From positions 2,170,001 to 2,234,000 of the forward strand of contig NC_135356.1 of NCBI RefSeq assembly GCF_051622035.1: a stretch of DNA of 64,000 nucleotides, read 5' to 3'. The position numbers and the translations under genes are program-made. How positions within the stretch are numbered: the stretch's first letter is position 1; every line of letters begins with the position of its first letter. The notes under the pieces are model-generated. The model was given only the letters and a program-made list of their open reading frames with translations, was not told the DNA's origin and searched no databases. This document shows, one piece after another, positions 12,867-24,000 of this stretch. The DNA is from Arctopsyche grandis. Lineage: Eukaryota > Arthropoda > Insecta > Trichoptera > Hydropsychidae.

Positions 12867-12985
12867 GAATGTTGATTGGCTCGAGATTCGGAGATATATG
12901 TGTTTTTTAAATCACGCGATTTTTCTATATCTTGGTGTTGTTCGGTCGATGTCTCAAAATCTGTAATTCAATTCAGATTCGTGTA
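12590..12985. mobile_element. hAT remnant interrupted by a Helitron
   Basis: 12590-12634 ('ggttcagagacaagatatgac') and 12870-12985 ('attggctcgagattcgg ... cggtcgatgtctcaaaatc') match, in order, the flanks of the hAT fragment at 18480-18690 and 59145-59235. The two parts are separated by the Helitron at 12637. Confidence 0.5.
12637..12870 (-). mobile_element. Helitron, subfamily 2, with (AT)n
   Basis: On the minus strand it ends ...CATGCCGGGATTCGGCTAG (12637-12640). The other end carries 'acacacagacattcattttt' and a long (AT)n tract at 12775-12862. The CCCGTT words match those at 6635 and the complement at 61730. Non-coding. Confidence 0.6.
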
Positions 12986-13099
12986 AATACTGATAATATA
13001 CAGGATGGTATGTGGCAAATGCAGATCCTTAAAGGGTTCATGGCTCGTATCATTTAAAACATTTTGAGCCACACATACCGCAGTACAAAGTCTTATTAT

Positions 13100-13511
13100 T
13101 ATTATTTATTTTTTTAATATGATATGGATATCCACCATTGCCATGTTTCTGTGGTTTTATTTTTTTGATTAGTTATTTTTTATAGGAGTTAGGAGCCGCC
13201 AAACATCTACATATAAAATTGAATCTTTTTTACACCCACGAAAAGAGTCCAGCGTGCTTATTTAACGGTTTATTTTTAAAAAAAATACGACGACATAAAC
13301 ATAGAAAATATCTTTCTCATACCGATGATGATTTTTTTTTTTTAAATTGGTCCAGTTTCGGAGGAGAAAACTGGAGAATACGAAACCTCGATTTTGTCGA
13401 TTTAAAATAGATATTATCTGGTCAACTGTCACAACTGTCGCATTCACTCAATATATATATGTATATATTGAAGAACGGTAACAAAATTAACGTTTTGGGT
13501 ATCCAGCCCTC
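13100..13511. mobile_element. TTAA MITE family, copy 2, left-truncated
   Basis: From 'ggatatccaccattgccatg' to the end ...TATCCAGCCCTC it follows copies 1 and 3, with TTAA at 13512-13515. The left inverted end is missing. Confidence 0.7.
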
Positions 13512-13519
13512 TTAATACT

Positions 13520-14600
13520 GCCCAAGTTAAAAGTAGTATGTTAGTCAATTATTATTTTTTAAAGTTTATTCAATCAAATAAAAAAATACAACCATACGTT
13601 TAAATAAAATAGACGATCTTTTATGGTAAGATTATCCTTTTGAACTGTTTTGATTAATTGTGATAAAATTTAATACACATAAGCAACATAATGGAAATTT
13701 GATAATCAACAATCGAACAGAATATACATTAATTAAATATCATAATGTAAAAGATTAGATAGAAAAATACGTAGTTGTTTACCAAACGAATAATCGGAAC
13801 TGATTGTATGTACATACATATGCATACATGTATTTCGAATACAGATTTGGGGGGGGGGGGGTAAAGACATGCTTGTGTGTCCACACATTTACTGAAATTT
13901 TTTAAATTTGATATTACCGTCGAAACTTAGCCTTTTGAATACTCAACGTAATAAGTGGTAAGATTTTTGATAGAAGATATACATATGTACATACTTATAG
14001 CACTATAATAGGGCTGTCATAATTGCCGAAATGATGATTCGGATATTTGGAAATTGAATGATGGAAGGTAGAATTGAAAATCTCATGATTTCAACTCCAT
14101 TCAACAAACTCGCAGCTTTATTTTAAGCCAAAATGACCTATTTTGACGCAAAATGTCAGGTATTACGTCAACACAGGTCATTTTGGCCTCTACATTTAAC
14201 GAGATTCTTAATCTTTTGTGTTCAAATCAATTAATTTATTAACCCAAGAAGCTCTCAATGACTTATTTTCATAACAATCACAGGAAAATAAGAGAAATGA
14301 CGATTATCTAAAATAGCGCTTCCATCATTTGTATGGGGTCTTTCTAGCGAAACGGCGACTTTGTATTCTCGATAGTCAGTCAAAACTTCATCCCAAATAA
14401 ACTTCAATAAGTGAGAATTGTGTTTTTATTTTCTTTAAAAATAGCAAAAAACATCAAAACTATTCTCGAAAAAGAGATATATGAAAAATTTTGTCGGGAT
14501 AAATCGATTGGTTGGTGGCACAGGGCATTGCTTAAAATCAATGAAAATTTTTATTTAACCTTCCCTTGATACGATATGGAAGCATTTGTATTCACATACA
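13520..14600. other. Non-coding interval
   Basis: AT-rich with a G homopolymer near 13850. 14100-14560 is a diverged relative of the inverted-repeat unit at 37640-38060 (shared 'aatgacctattttgacgcaaaatgtcag'-like segments). No gene seen. Confidence 0.45.
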
Positions 14601-14607
14601 AATGCTT

Positions 14608-14610
<3 letters not shown>

Positions 14611-14692
<82 letters not shown>
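14611..14692. repeat. (AT)n microsatellite
   Basis: About 80 bp of AT repeats, flanked on the left by an 'acaaatgcttccatat' inverted word. Confidence 0.95.
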
Positions 14693-14764
14693 TATACAAA
14701 CATATTGTATTATTCAGAAAATAGTGGTGTTACTAAAATTGAATTTAACCATTGCCTTCAATTA

Positions 14765-14885
14765 TTTATTTATTTAAAGTTTGGACCATTGTAGCATTAC
14801 AGGAATTCTTAATACGCCACAATGGTAAAAAAATTAGACATAACAAAAGTAAAACTTATATTTACACAAACAACTAATTATAATA
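14765..14885 (-). repeat. Retroelement 3' end, stem type B, diverged
   Basis: 'ggaccattgtagcattacagg ... cgccacaatgg' is a decayed form of the stem-loop at 47958 and 52927, with an AT-rich tail to its left. The element reads on the minus strand. Confidence 0.55.
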
Positions 14886-14889
14886 ATAA

Positions 14890-15895
14890 TAATTACAAAT
14901 TATAAAAAAACAACAAAGAAGGGAATGTCTTGTAAAAGAAAAAGGGAATTATATACCTACATATATGTATGTATTATAAACCAGTCGAGCTAGCAGCTAA
15001 ATTATTAAGACTTAGACGAGGGATAAGAAATGGAATAAAAAAAAAAATCAACATTAATTAAAATGTTGACAAACTTTTAACAAACGAAGCGTACTTTTTA
15101 ATTTTCTTATTTTTTCTCATGTTGTTTATCTCGCCGGGAATTGTAACAAATGTCTGTCAACATTTTATATAATACCATGAATACAAATAATATACATCTA
15201 TATATAATATATACATCTATATAATTCGCGGGTTGAGCGAGGTCGATGCGGACGTGCGTTTGTGTGTTGTCCCGAAAAGTATGTAGAATTTTGTGTTAAA
15301 TTGGAGCTAAAGAGCAGGTGCTGGGATTTAACTCTTCTGGCGCCTCGCAAGTTAGTACATATTCAGAATCATTACCTATGCTTGATTTCATATATTTTTT
15401 TTAAATGGAATTTAAATTTATATTATTTTCATATTTAGATAATTACCCACATAATTTCGATCACATTTCTTTTGATAATAATTTATTATTAACGTCGATT
15501 GATTTATTAATGATAGTATTGATAATATTTAACGTTGAATTATTTCATATTTAATTAATTTAATATTGAGTGTTGAATGGTTTAATATTTAATGTTGATA
15601 ATTTAATATTTGATATTAGATACTTGTACTCAACGTTAACGTTAATGTTTGGTACTAATTTCATAAATATTTTGATTGTGAATAAATTGTCAATATATGT
15701 AAATATATCATAAATGGAAACACACGTCCGTCTGCACGGAGTAATCACTAAGCTCAGAGCAGAGCTCCATGCAACTGCTCAGGTCCCCAAGTTGCAGATA
15801 GGGGACTCTTGTAGTCAACTGCCATGGCGACATGGTGGTCCTGGACAAGGAGCGCTGAGATAAGAGTGGTGATGAGTGAATCCGTGGTAAGTTTC
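14890..15895. other. Non-coding interval
   Basis: AT-rich, with 'aatatttaatgttgat' runs at 15480-15640 forming a weak tandem. A GC-richer patch at 15755-15895 may be upstream LINE sequence. No host gene recognised. Confidence 0.4.
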
Positions 15896-15899
15896 ACTC

Positions 15900-16622
15900 T
15901 ATACTTCCCACTTTCGATAAAGAAGAAAATGAGATTGAAGAATTTTATCAACAAATCAAAGAATTGATGACATATACGAAAAAACATGATGTTAATAGAA
16001 TAAAATAAATAAATAAATATTGAAATCCGAAGTGGAACATATTATAAAACTAGCAAAGAGTCGGAAAGCTACTGGACCGGATCTGATTCCTGCCAAATTC
16101 CTCATGTTATTGAACAACGACAGCATAGAAGAACTCACAAAACTCTTTAATAAAATATATTTATCAGGCGAACTACCCAGCGGTTCGTTAAAATCCATAT
16201 TTATCCCACTGTCAAAATATAGTAACGCGAGGACGTGTAACAACTTCAGAATAATTAGCCTAATGAGTCACACATTGAAGATCCTACTAAGGATAATACA
16301 GGGCAGAATTTATTCACGGTGTGAAGAGGCGATTAGCAGAGAGCAGTTTGGGTTCAGACAAGGCTTGGGTACCCAAGAGGCCCTTTTCTGTATGAAAACA
16401 CTACTCCAAAGATGCAGAGAAGTCCGTAAACCTGTGTACATCTACTGTATAGACTTTGAAAAGGCTTTTAACCGTGTCCAACACGCTCGCCTGATGGAAA
16501 CATTAAAAAATATTGGCCCGGATGACAGAGATGTCAGATTGCTACGAAATATTTATTGGAATCAGACTGCAGTAGTACGTGTCGAAGTCCATAAGCCTGA
16601 AATACACAAGAATTCTATCCGC
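15900..16622 (+). pseudogene. Non-LTR retrotransposon fragment (reverse-transcriptase N-terminal half)
   Basis: A 201-residue open frame (16020-16622) carries reverse-transcriptase blocks in order: KSRKATGPDLIPAKF (block 1), NNFRIISLMSHTLKILLRII (block 2), EQFGFRQGLGTQEALF (block 2a), YCIDFEKAFNRV (block A, catalytic Asp in place) and LLRNIYWNQTAVVRVE. Upstream, 15905-15985 reads like the end of the endonuclease domain (EIEEFYQQIKEL...KKHDVNRI), so the part between is deleted. It stops before the (Y/F)xDD box. Same family as 2700 and 26600. It abuts the host repeat at 16623. Confidence 0.85.
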
Positions 16623-18290
16623 TAAGGTTTTCCAGGTAGCATTGAATAAAAAATGCATTGAACATGGTTCGTGTTATCCGTGTCAATGTTTATCAAGACT
16701 GGTTTATACCAGAATTTCTGAATTTATAACCATAGCAGAATTTCCCGATGGAAATCCCTAACTGCTGATTATTTTAGATCGTGCTTGGCATTTAGATTGC
16801 GAGCATTACATTTTAACAACAATGAATAAGATGGAACTAGTTTTGGAAAATACATCCATTAATAGACTTTTTTTGTTTATTTTATATATTGTTGCAAGAT
16901 ATATCAGAGAGTCTAAACCAGTGGCGGCTCGTCCTAATGGGCTGCTGGGTTGCAGCCCCTCCTATAAAATTCTAAAATATATGTTTAATAATACATTTAA
17001 TATTTTATTTATAAATGATATTTTTTTTATTAGTTGGATGGACGAACTATTGGGGCCTTCGACAGAGTAAATATTACTTACAATATCACCCATATCCAAA
17101 AGGGTGATATTGTAAGTAATGTTGACCGTTTCGAAGACCCCACTAACTTGTATGGTGACAGATGAATTAAAATGTTGCTGTACTGGCTGTAAAGTGTTAC
17201 AGCGCCGCGCTGAACGCTGCGCAGCCCGGAGTTTCGGAACGAGAAAGAGAAAGAGCTATTTGCAACTGCAGATAGCTTTTTCTCTTTCACTCACTTTGCC
17301 GTTTTGGGCTGGATAGTCGGCAGCCTTCGCCTGTTAAACGACATTCATCTGTCAGTTTGTTTAAGATTTCGCGCGCTTGATCTTACATTTGATTAGTTTG
17401 AATCGCACGATCACAGCTTTATTCGTTTTCGTTACTCTTAATTGGTTGTGTACGAGCCCTCATCAAATCTTCGGTGAATCGTTTTCTTTTCGATAACAGC
17501 AAACTTTTTTCAAATCTGTTTAATTTTTTCTCGTAATTTTTATTTAAATATATTAAGATTTTTTTTCTATTAAAAATGGAAGAAAAAAAGAATTCAGTAA
17601 AATATTTACAAAATTTGAACTTACCGAAAAAGTCGCTATAAAAGCATTAGGCTGCCTCACGCCCAATTTAATTATTTCATAGCCTGCAACTAGTAGATCC
17701 TTTAGTTACTCGCGAAAATTTAATCCATACATTTATAAAAAATACAATTGGTTAACGGGATGTACAGAAAAAAACGCGTTATTTTGTTTTCCGTGTATTT
17801 TGATTGGAGGCGAGTCGCCAGGCGAAGCATCTTGGACGAAAACAGGAGCTATTGACTTAAAACATTTAAACGATAAAGATAAAAAAATACGAGGGAAGTG
17901 TCGAACACTTAAAAAATGTGTGTAATCTCACGATTTTAGGATCGGTTAACATAAAAACCCATTGTAGCGAAGCTTATCGGCGAGAAATAGATAAGCATAA
18001 CGAAAACTTTTGTCCTGTCATGACAGGATAGAACAATTATGGTGACATGTTTTAGACATCTTTTCAGTATAGCCCCGCCACTAAAAATTGTCACGAGCCG
18101 CCACTGGTCTAAACACAGCTTTACAAAACTCGAAATCCTCGGCGGTAGTGATCTAGGGTTTGTTTGGATTAGCTACAATTTTTATACCTGCTTTCTATTG
18201 GATTTCAAAATAATTCTAGTTGGAAATGTTGGCGAAATTTTAAGCGTGGCGGGCTTTCAACAGAAAAGACGTCAGCACTCATGGGGTTAA
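16623..18290 (-). repeat. Host repeat 'H', copy 1, split by a hAT element
   Basis: 16623-16910 and 18115-18290 are the two halves of a repeat whose second copy, in the opposite orientation, is 56500-58315. Shared words include 'ttgcaagatatat', 'gtctaaacac', 'acaaaactcgaaatcctc' and 'ggattagctacaatttttat'. Copy 1 is opened by the hAT element 16919-18106, copy 2 by a different hAT at the same base. The 'tttccaggtagcattgaa' edge links to the palindrome repeat at 19370-20812. Confidence 0.75.
16919..18106 (+). mobile_element. hAT transposon, deletion derivative (ZMYM-type)
   Basis: Inverted ends are CAGTGGCGGCTCGT (16919) and ACGAGCCGCCACTG (ending 18106). The flanking 8-bp duplication is gtctaaac (16911-16918, 18107-18114). 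The interior from an ATG near 17577 holds a broken transposase N-terminus. One frame reads RKFNPYIYKKYNWLTGCTEK and then NALFCFPCILIGGES and WTKTGAIDLKHLND, the TTF-type zinc-finger region common to hAT elements related to ZMYM1. Stops and frameshifts, with the catalytic domain deleted, make it non-autonomous. 17065-17125 is a short palindrome. Confidence 0.9.
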
Positions 18291-18479
18291 GGAATTTTAG
18301 AAGAGTCAAGAAAAGCTATGTTCTGTATTTAATTAAGTATTAACAGTAGAAAAAAATCCCAAGTGAAAATACGTACTTTTGACTTTTGATTTGAACTGGA
18401 CGACTTCTTAGAGAGATTTGAAAGCTGAAAAGTACTAAAAATGTAAGATAAAATACCCGACTATAAATTCCAATATTCA

Positions 18480-18990
18480 TTTTGAACAGGAAATTGACAG
18501 ATATTGAGATATCGACCGAACAACACAAACTATAGGAAAATCGCGCCATTTAAAAAAACATGTACATATATTTTCGAATCTCGAGCCAATCAACATTTTT
18601 TATTACCAGATTCGTATTCACTGGGCATATATCTATAATAAAAGTCATATCTCGTCTCTGAACCATTTTTCGTGTCGAACAGTGTAATTAAAGAGTTACT
18701 ATTGTCTGCTAAAACAGTGAAAGATATAATAGTCAAAATGTCTTCAAATATAATCAACCAACAAGTCGAAGATATTAAATTGGTTTCAGCGTTATCAATA
18801 GCAGTTGACAAGCCTTGTGACATAAATGATACAGCAGAAGTTTCACTTTTTGTTCGATTTATTTCATCAACAGGTCCTAAAGAAGAGTTTTTACAATTAT
18901 TGTCACTTAAAGGTCAAACACGTGAAGAGGATATTTCAAATGCAATAATTAATTGCATTGAAGAACATCAAAATAACACTCGATAAAATT
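18480..18990 (+). pseudogene. hAT transposase fragment (ZBED5/GTF2IRD2-like)
   Basis: The open frame 18672-18986 encodes VSALSIAVDKPCDINDTAEV then SLFVRFISSTGPKEEFLQLL and KGQTREEDISNAII, the start of the RNase-H-like catalytic core of hAT transposases domesticated as ZBED5-type proteins, including the first catalytic Asp (AVDK). It stops at CIEEHQNNTR, and further matching sequence to about 19020 is out of frame. 18480-18690 recurs in reverse at 59145-59340. Neither terminal repeat is identified. Confidence 0.75.
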
Positions 18991-19369
18991 CTGCCAATTT
19001 CAACAGACTGCACAAATAACGTCACAACAGTAGTTAAAGGAATTTTTACTTGAAATCTTGTATCAATCTTTATTCAAAACTATCCTTTACGGCAAGGGTT
19101 ACAAACAGTCGATCGTGAAGCAATATTCGGTCGATTTCAATATTACGATGTAAATTTTGTTAAAATTATTTTGGAATAAGTTGAGACACATCAATAAATG
19201 CCTATGCACATTGAAGTAAGGTGGTTGAGAAAAGGATATGTTTTGGTTAGCTTTCGAGAGTTATTCAGAACATTTTTAACCGAGAAAGAGAGGATAGTAA
19301 ATAGTGCGACTCATCATCTTCAAAACTAGGAATGGCTTCTATTAAAAAAAAGTCTATAAATGACACGGA

Positions 19370-19650
19370 TTACACGATCAATGTTCAATACATTTTTTTA
19401 CAATGCTACCTGGAAAGGCGTAGTGGGTAGTGTTCTTGTTTATTTCTTACAGACTAAAAAAAGAACGCCGATCGGCGTATTCCAGGCTGATGGACTTGTT
19501 GGCAAAACGCCGATCGGCGTTGATCAGCATTCAAAAGGTTAATGAATGTATTTTCCCAAAACTAGTTCTATATTGTTGTTACAATGTAATGCTCACAATC
19601 TAATTGCCCAGCCACAAACTGAAATTCTCAGCAGTCACACTGGTAAAACC
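19370..19650 (+). repeat. Palindrome-pair repeat 'P', copy 1
   Basis: Contains 'caatgctacctggaaaggc' and then two copies of a self-complementary 16-mer, AACGCCGATCGGCGTA (19464) and AACGCCGATCGGCGTT (19506), starts 42 bp apart. 'cagcattcaaaagg' follows. The right part continues into host-repeat-H sequence ('aaaactagttctatattgttg'). Confidence 0.8.
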
Positions 19651-19871
19651 AGCAGTGCCGGCCGTTTTGGCAATTTTGGGGCAATTTTTTCTAAACACCC
19701 TTAGAAAAATCTAATCTAAATTTTTGTATGGATTTTGGCGCTCTAATTTTAAGTTTTAAAGCGCTTTTGACGCATCGAGCGGCGCCTTAACTTATTTGGC
19801 GCCCTCATGTGCCACCCGACCCAGCTCCCCCCTAAAACCGGCACTGAAAACCTCTAAGAATGGTCACCTTA

Positions 19872-20270
19872 GTCTAGGGCTGCCAGAAGTCCCGGTTTCA
19901 TGCCTCTGATCCCGGAGTCTCGAAAGAACCTTGCGGGACAGCCAAATGTCACGATTTTAGATAACTGCTTATTGACCTCTCATTGTTCAGAAATACCGAC
20001 CCTTCGCTGTTACGAAACTACAAAAAAATTACATGAATCTCAATCTCTCGTGGATCCATGGTTAAAAAAACACGATTGATAAAATCAATATATAATCAGT
20101 TTCATCTAATATTGAAATAATAATAACTAAATAAACTGGAAAAACAAAAAGAAATACTGGTTTATAATAGGAAGGATCATATATGTAATTTGTTAAGCTG
20201 ACGTTTTTTAAATATTTTTTTTTTGGTAAACATTAAGAATAGCGTCCCCTGGCATTTACATACACAAAAC
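19872..20270 (+). mobile_element. TIR-type element beginning TAGGGCTGCCAG, copy 1
   Basis: Starts 'tagggctgccagaagtcccgg' after 'ggtcaccttagtc'. The whole segment recurs inverted at 46560-46985, including the same 'gtcaccttagtc' flank, so the two are copies of a larger repeat. The first bases resemble the end of the hAT at 38767 (TAGGGTTGCCAG). No coding sequence. Confidence 0.55.
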
Positions 20271-20279
20271 GTGGAGTAT

Positions 20280-20455
20280 GTAATTCACTATCATTTTAAT
20301 GCATTTTTGTCAATGCTGCCTGGAAAGGCTCAGCGGGTAGTATTCTGGTTTACTTTGTACATGCACAAAATACAACGCCTATCGGCGTCTTTCAGGCTCA
20401 CAGACTTGTTGGCAAAATGCCGATCGGCGTTGGTCAGCATTCAAAAGTTTTAAGT
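20280..20455 (+). repeat. Palindrome-pair repeat 'P', copy 2
   Basis: 'caatgctgcctggaaaggc', then 16-mers at 20374 (aacgcctatcggcgtc) and 20416 (aatgccgatcggcgtt), again 42 bp apart, then 'tcagcattcaaaag'. Confidence 0.8.
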
Positions 20456-20659
20456 GTGTGTAAAATAAAATAGAATAAAAATCTGGCAGCACAACCTTAG
20501 TACAACCATGTATTACGCATATGAATGCGTGAACGCGCATGCGCGAATTGTACCAAATATAGAATGTACCAGAGAATACTATTCCCGTAATTGCAGGTTG
20601 CCTGCTGCTGCTGCTGCTGATACGTGCTGACTAGGTATGAACTGACATTTACACGACTC

Positions 20660-20812
20660 ATGTTAAATGCTTTTTTTTTTCAATGCTACCTGGAAAGGCT
20701 TAGCGGGTATTATTCTTCTTTACTTTGTACATGCTCAAAATACAACGGCTATCGGCGTTTCTCAGGTCCATGCACTTGTTGGAAAAACGCCGATCGGCGT
20801 TGGTCAGCATAA
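20660..20812 (+). repeat. Palindrome-pair repeat 'P', copy 3
   Basis: 'caatgctacctggaaaggc', then 16-mers at 20744 and 20786, 42 bp apart. It ends about 230 bp before the synthetase start codon, so it may lie in that gene's promoter region. A (CTG)5 tract sits upstream at 20604-20620. Confidence 0.8.
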
Positions 20813-20859
20813 ATTTGAAATAACATTGAAGGATCGTGGAAAACATCTATCAAATTTTT

Positions 20860-21040
20860 CGAGATAGTGATAGTGATAGTGAATGACGAAAATTCAATTG
20901 TTTCTATGATAATATCAATCTCGGCATATCAGACAAAATCTTTACGATAAAAAATGTTTAAAACTGGTGTAAATTTCGCACAAGCAGATCATTTCTGGTT
21001 TGGGTTCGAAGCTTCGATCAAGTCAACTACCTAAACTAAG
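20860..21040 (+). promoter_or_regulatory. Presumed promoter / 5' leader of the synthetase gene
   Basis: Non-repetitive sequence between repeat P and the ATG at 21041. A weak TATA-like 'gataaaaaatg' is at about 20946, followed 40 bases on by 'cagatcatttc', a possible initiator. A short (gatagt)3 run lies at 20862-20880. The start site is inferred, not shown. Confidence 0.3.
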
Positions 21041-24000
21041 ATGTCTAAGGCAGCTCCAACCAATCACCTGGGACAGATCATCCTGGACAATCTCCTCGAA
21101 AACCCCGAAAATGTTTTGCAAGTACGTAAATTTTAATTTTTTTTTTATTATTTATTCTCAACAGCATATGTATGCGCGAAAATAACGATTTATATTTTGG
21201 TCCATGTCTTTTTTCTAATTTCTACAGTTTTCAATTAGTCGCAAAATTATATGATAGCATCAACACTTTCATACATCTTGTATTGCTAATTTTCTTTTGA
21301 ATTATTATCGTAGATATTTTTTACATCACCATTTTACACCTTCGATGCAATCTCTGTCAATTTCTTCAATTAAATAATATACAATATCAAAACTTTCGAT
21401 TTTTATTTACAAATTAGATACATTACAATAAGAAGTGAGCGATGGGAAAAATTGGCATTTGAATTTGTGAACCGATCATCATTTATTCAACTTCAAATGC
21501 TGATTTATTCCATTGCTTATTGCAATGTAGCTAATATAGAAATGAAGTTCAGAAATGGAAGCTTTAATATGTATATTAAATGAAATTGCATTATAATAAA
21601 AATACAAAACAACTATTGTTACTTGCATACTGTTATTATATATAATGTTACATTTCCTGATCAGTTTGCCCTTATATAATAATAACACTCATAATAATCA
21701 AATTCATTTAAATTTGAAATTGGCGAGAATATACATATGTACTTATATATTTTTTAAATTTAATAATTTAATTAGAATTCAATTGATTCCCATTAACAAA
21801 ATAAAAATATGATGATATGACTAATCAGTTGTGGGTGAAATCTTTTCAATCAATAAGATGAAACTATGAAATGTACACTATTGCGATAAAATTAGTTTTA
21901 TCTTTAATAGGAATTTATATTTGTAGAAAATTACAGTTATTATATATTATATTTTCGCATTATAATAGTTATAATGCGAATTTCACATTATAATAGAAGA
22001 AATCAAGCAATTATTCTACTTTATTAAATGATTCATGTGAATTTTTATTAAATATAACTTTTGATAGTATTAAAATTTTAATTTAACAATTTATTTTGCC
22101 TATACAGTGTTAGAAAAACCATCAGAATTTCAATTATTATACAAAAAAATCGCGATTTTTTGCCGAATTTTGAAGATAATGCTTTATATAAAATCATGGA
22201 CGAGACTTATTATTATTGTAATCAATCAAAATCAACGATAATAATATTTAGATATATCAACGCATAATAAATTAATATTAATTCGCACTAAATTCTTCAG
22301 CTTTATGGATCAGAATTTGATTAAGCCTTTAATCTTATCAAATTTCAAGGTTTTAAAGTAATTGAATACTATGTATGATATGTATTATATCATTTTTATT
22401 TTTACATTGTTGTTGTGATAAATCAAAATATTTGCGATGTTTTTTAATGTAATAATTTTGTGTACAGAGATAAGTAAATCGAATGTTAAATTTTGGATAA
22501 AGAATGTGCAGGTGCATTCGATAAAAAAAAATCTATACTTTTGTATTTAAGCTAAGTTTGATTTCATGTATTTTTATTGTCACATCCAATCATAAGGAAA
22601 GCGAAACCTCATCATATAATACTTTGTTCTTTTGCGATATGCCCAATTTGCGATTCGTCAATTTATGCACATACTCATACCACTATTATTTTACAAATAT
22701 TTCAAATACAAATGTACATACATACATGCAATTTTTTCAACATTTCATATTATAAAATTAGCATCGGAACACCACTAGTCGATTCATAAATTCCTATCAT
22801 TCAACATTGTTGTCGTCATAAACTGCACTCACTGTTTTTAAATATTTAATTGATTAATTAAATTTATACACGCAAATATTTACTTCTTGAAATACATATA
22901 CATGTATATCGTATATAATAATTTTGTAATGCGATTTTTTTTTCGAAAATATTAGTTGAATTTTAAATTATAATAATTCCGTTGATCCGAATTGCGATTT
23001 ATTTTACCACAATATGCACAATTATGTGCACACTGGTAACTATTATAGTATTTAATAATTGCTTTTCACAGCTAGCGTCATATATCATTATGTTTTATAT
23101 ATGAAACAATAAGTTCGTGCCCGATTTTCTTTGGTTTTAAGCGGAAAACGGGCACGAACTTATATTAAAAAAAAATTAAAACTTCACTAACCTTTTCCTA
23201 ACTCAGCTATATACGCAACCTTAAACAGCCAAAGGGATACTATTTAAATGTGAAAATTTTCTAATGGTTCATATTTTTTCTGAAAAAGAATGTTTCTTAG
23301 TAACTATGTCAATTTACTACCCCACCTTTTTCCGTCAATTGATTTTATAAACAAAATGAAATTTCTATATAATCGGACTATTATTTTTATTATGTAAAAT
23401 GCGTTACACTTATCTTTGCTTACATTTTTGGAATTATCTAATAGCACCTATCAATATTTCGTAAATCAATTCACATGAGATTTTTTCTTTATCACTTATA
23501 ATTCATTTTTCAAGTGCCTAGTAATTTTATTATTATTATTTATCACTTGTAGAATAATATTTATTTTGGAAATGCTGTTGGGCAGACTTGCTATAAATTT
23601 GCCAGTATTGGAAGAAACCTCATCGATAAATCTTATTTAAAGAAAATATTTTCTATTTTCAGCTGGATGCTCGTACCGGTGAGACAGAGACTAGGATATC
23701 AGTCCGTGAAAGAGGAATAAGAGTAGCCAGACATATGACCAAGTTGGGTTTACGTCATGGTGACGTAATCACTTTGTGCCTTTTCAATTCCAATGACACC
23801 TGTCTACCAGTGATTGCCGGCTTCCTCCTAGGTGTTGCCATCTCCCCTCTCGACGTCAGGATGTCCAAAAGCAAGTCAATTTCATACATTTTTATGCTGA
23901 AATCTATCAATAAACACCCCCTCTATAGACTGTCGATCAATCGATCAATTTTGTATTGAAATTTAATGCCGCATTTAAGCTGTAAAGCTTTTGCTTGCGA

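Noticed and set aside
16020..16625. 201-residue open frame as a host gene
   Set aside because: It is the N-terminal half of a LINE reverse transcriptase and lacks the catalytic YxDD part.
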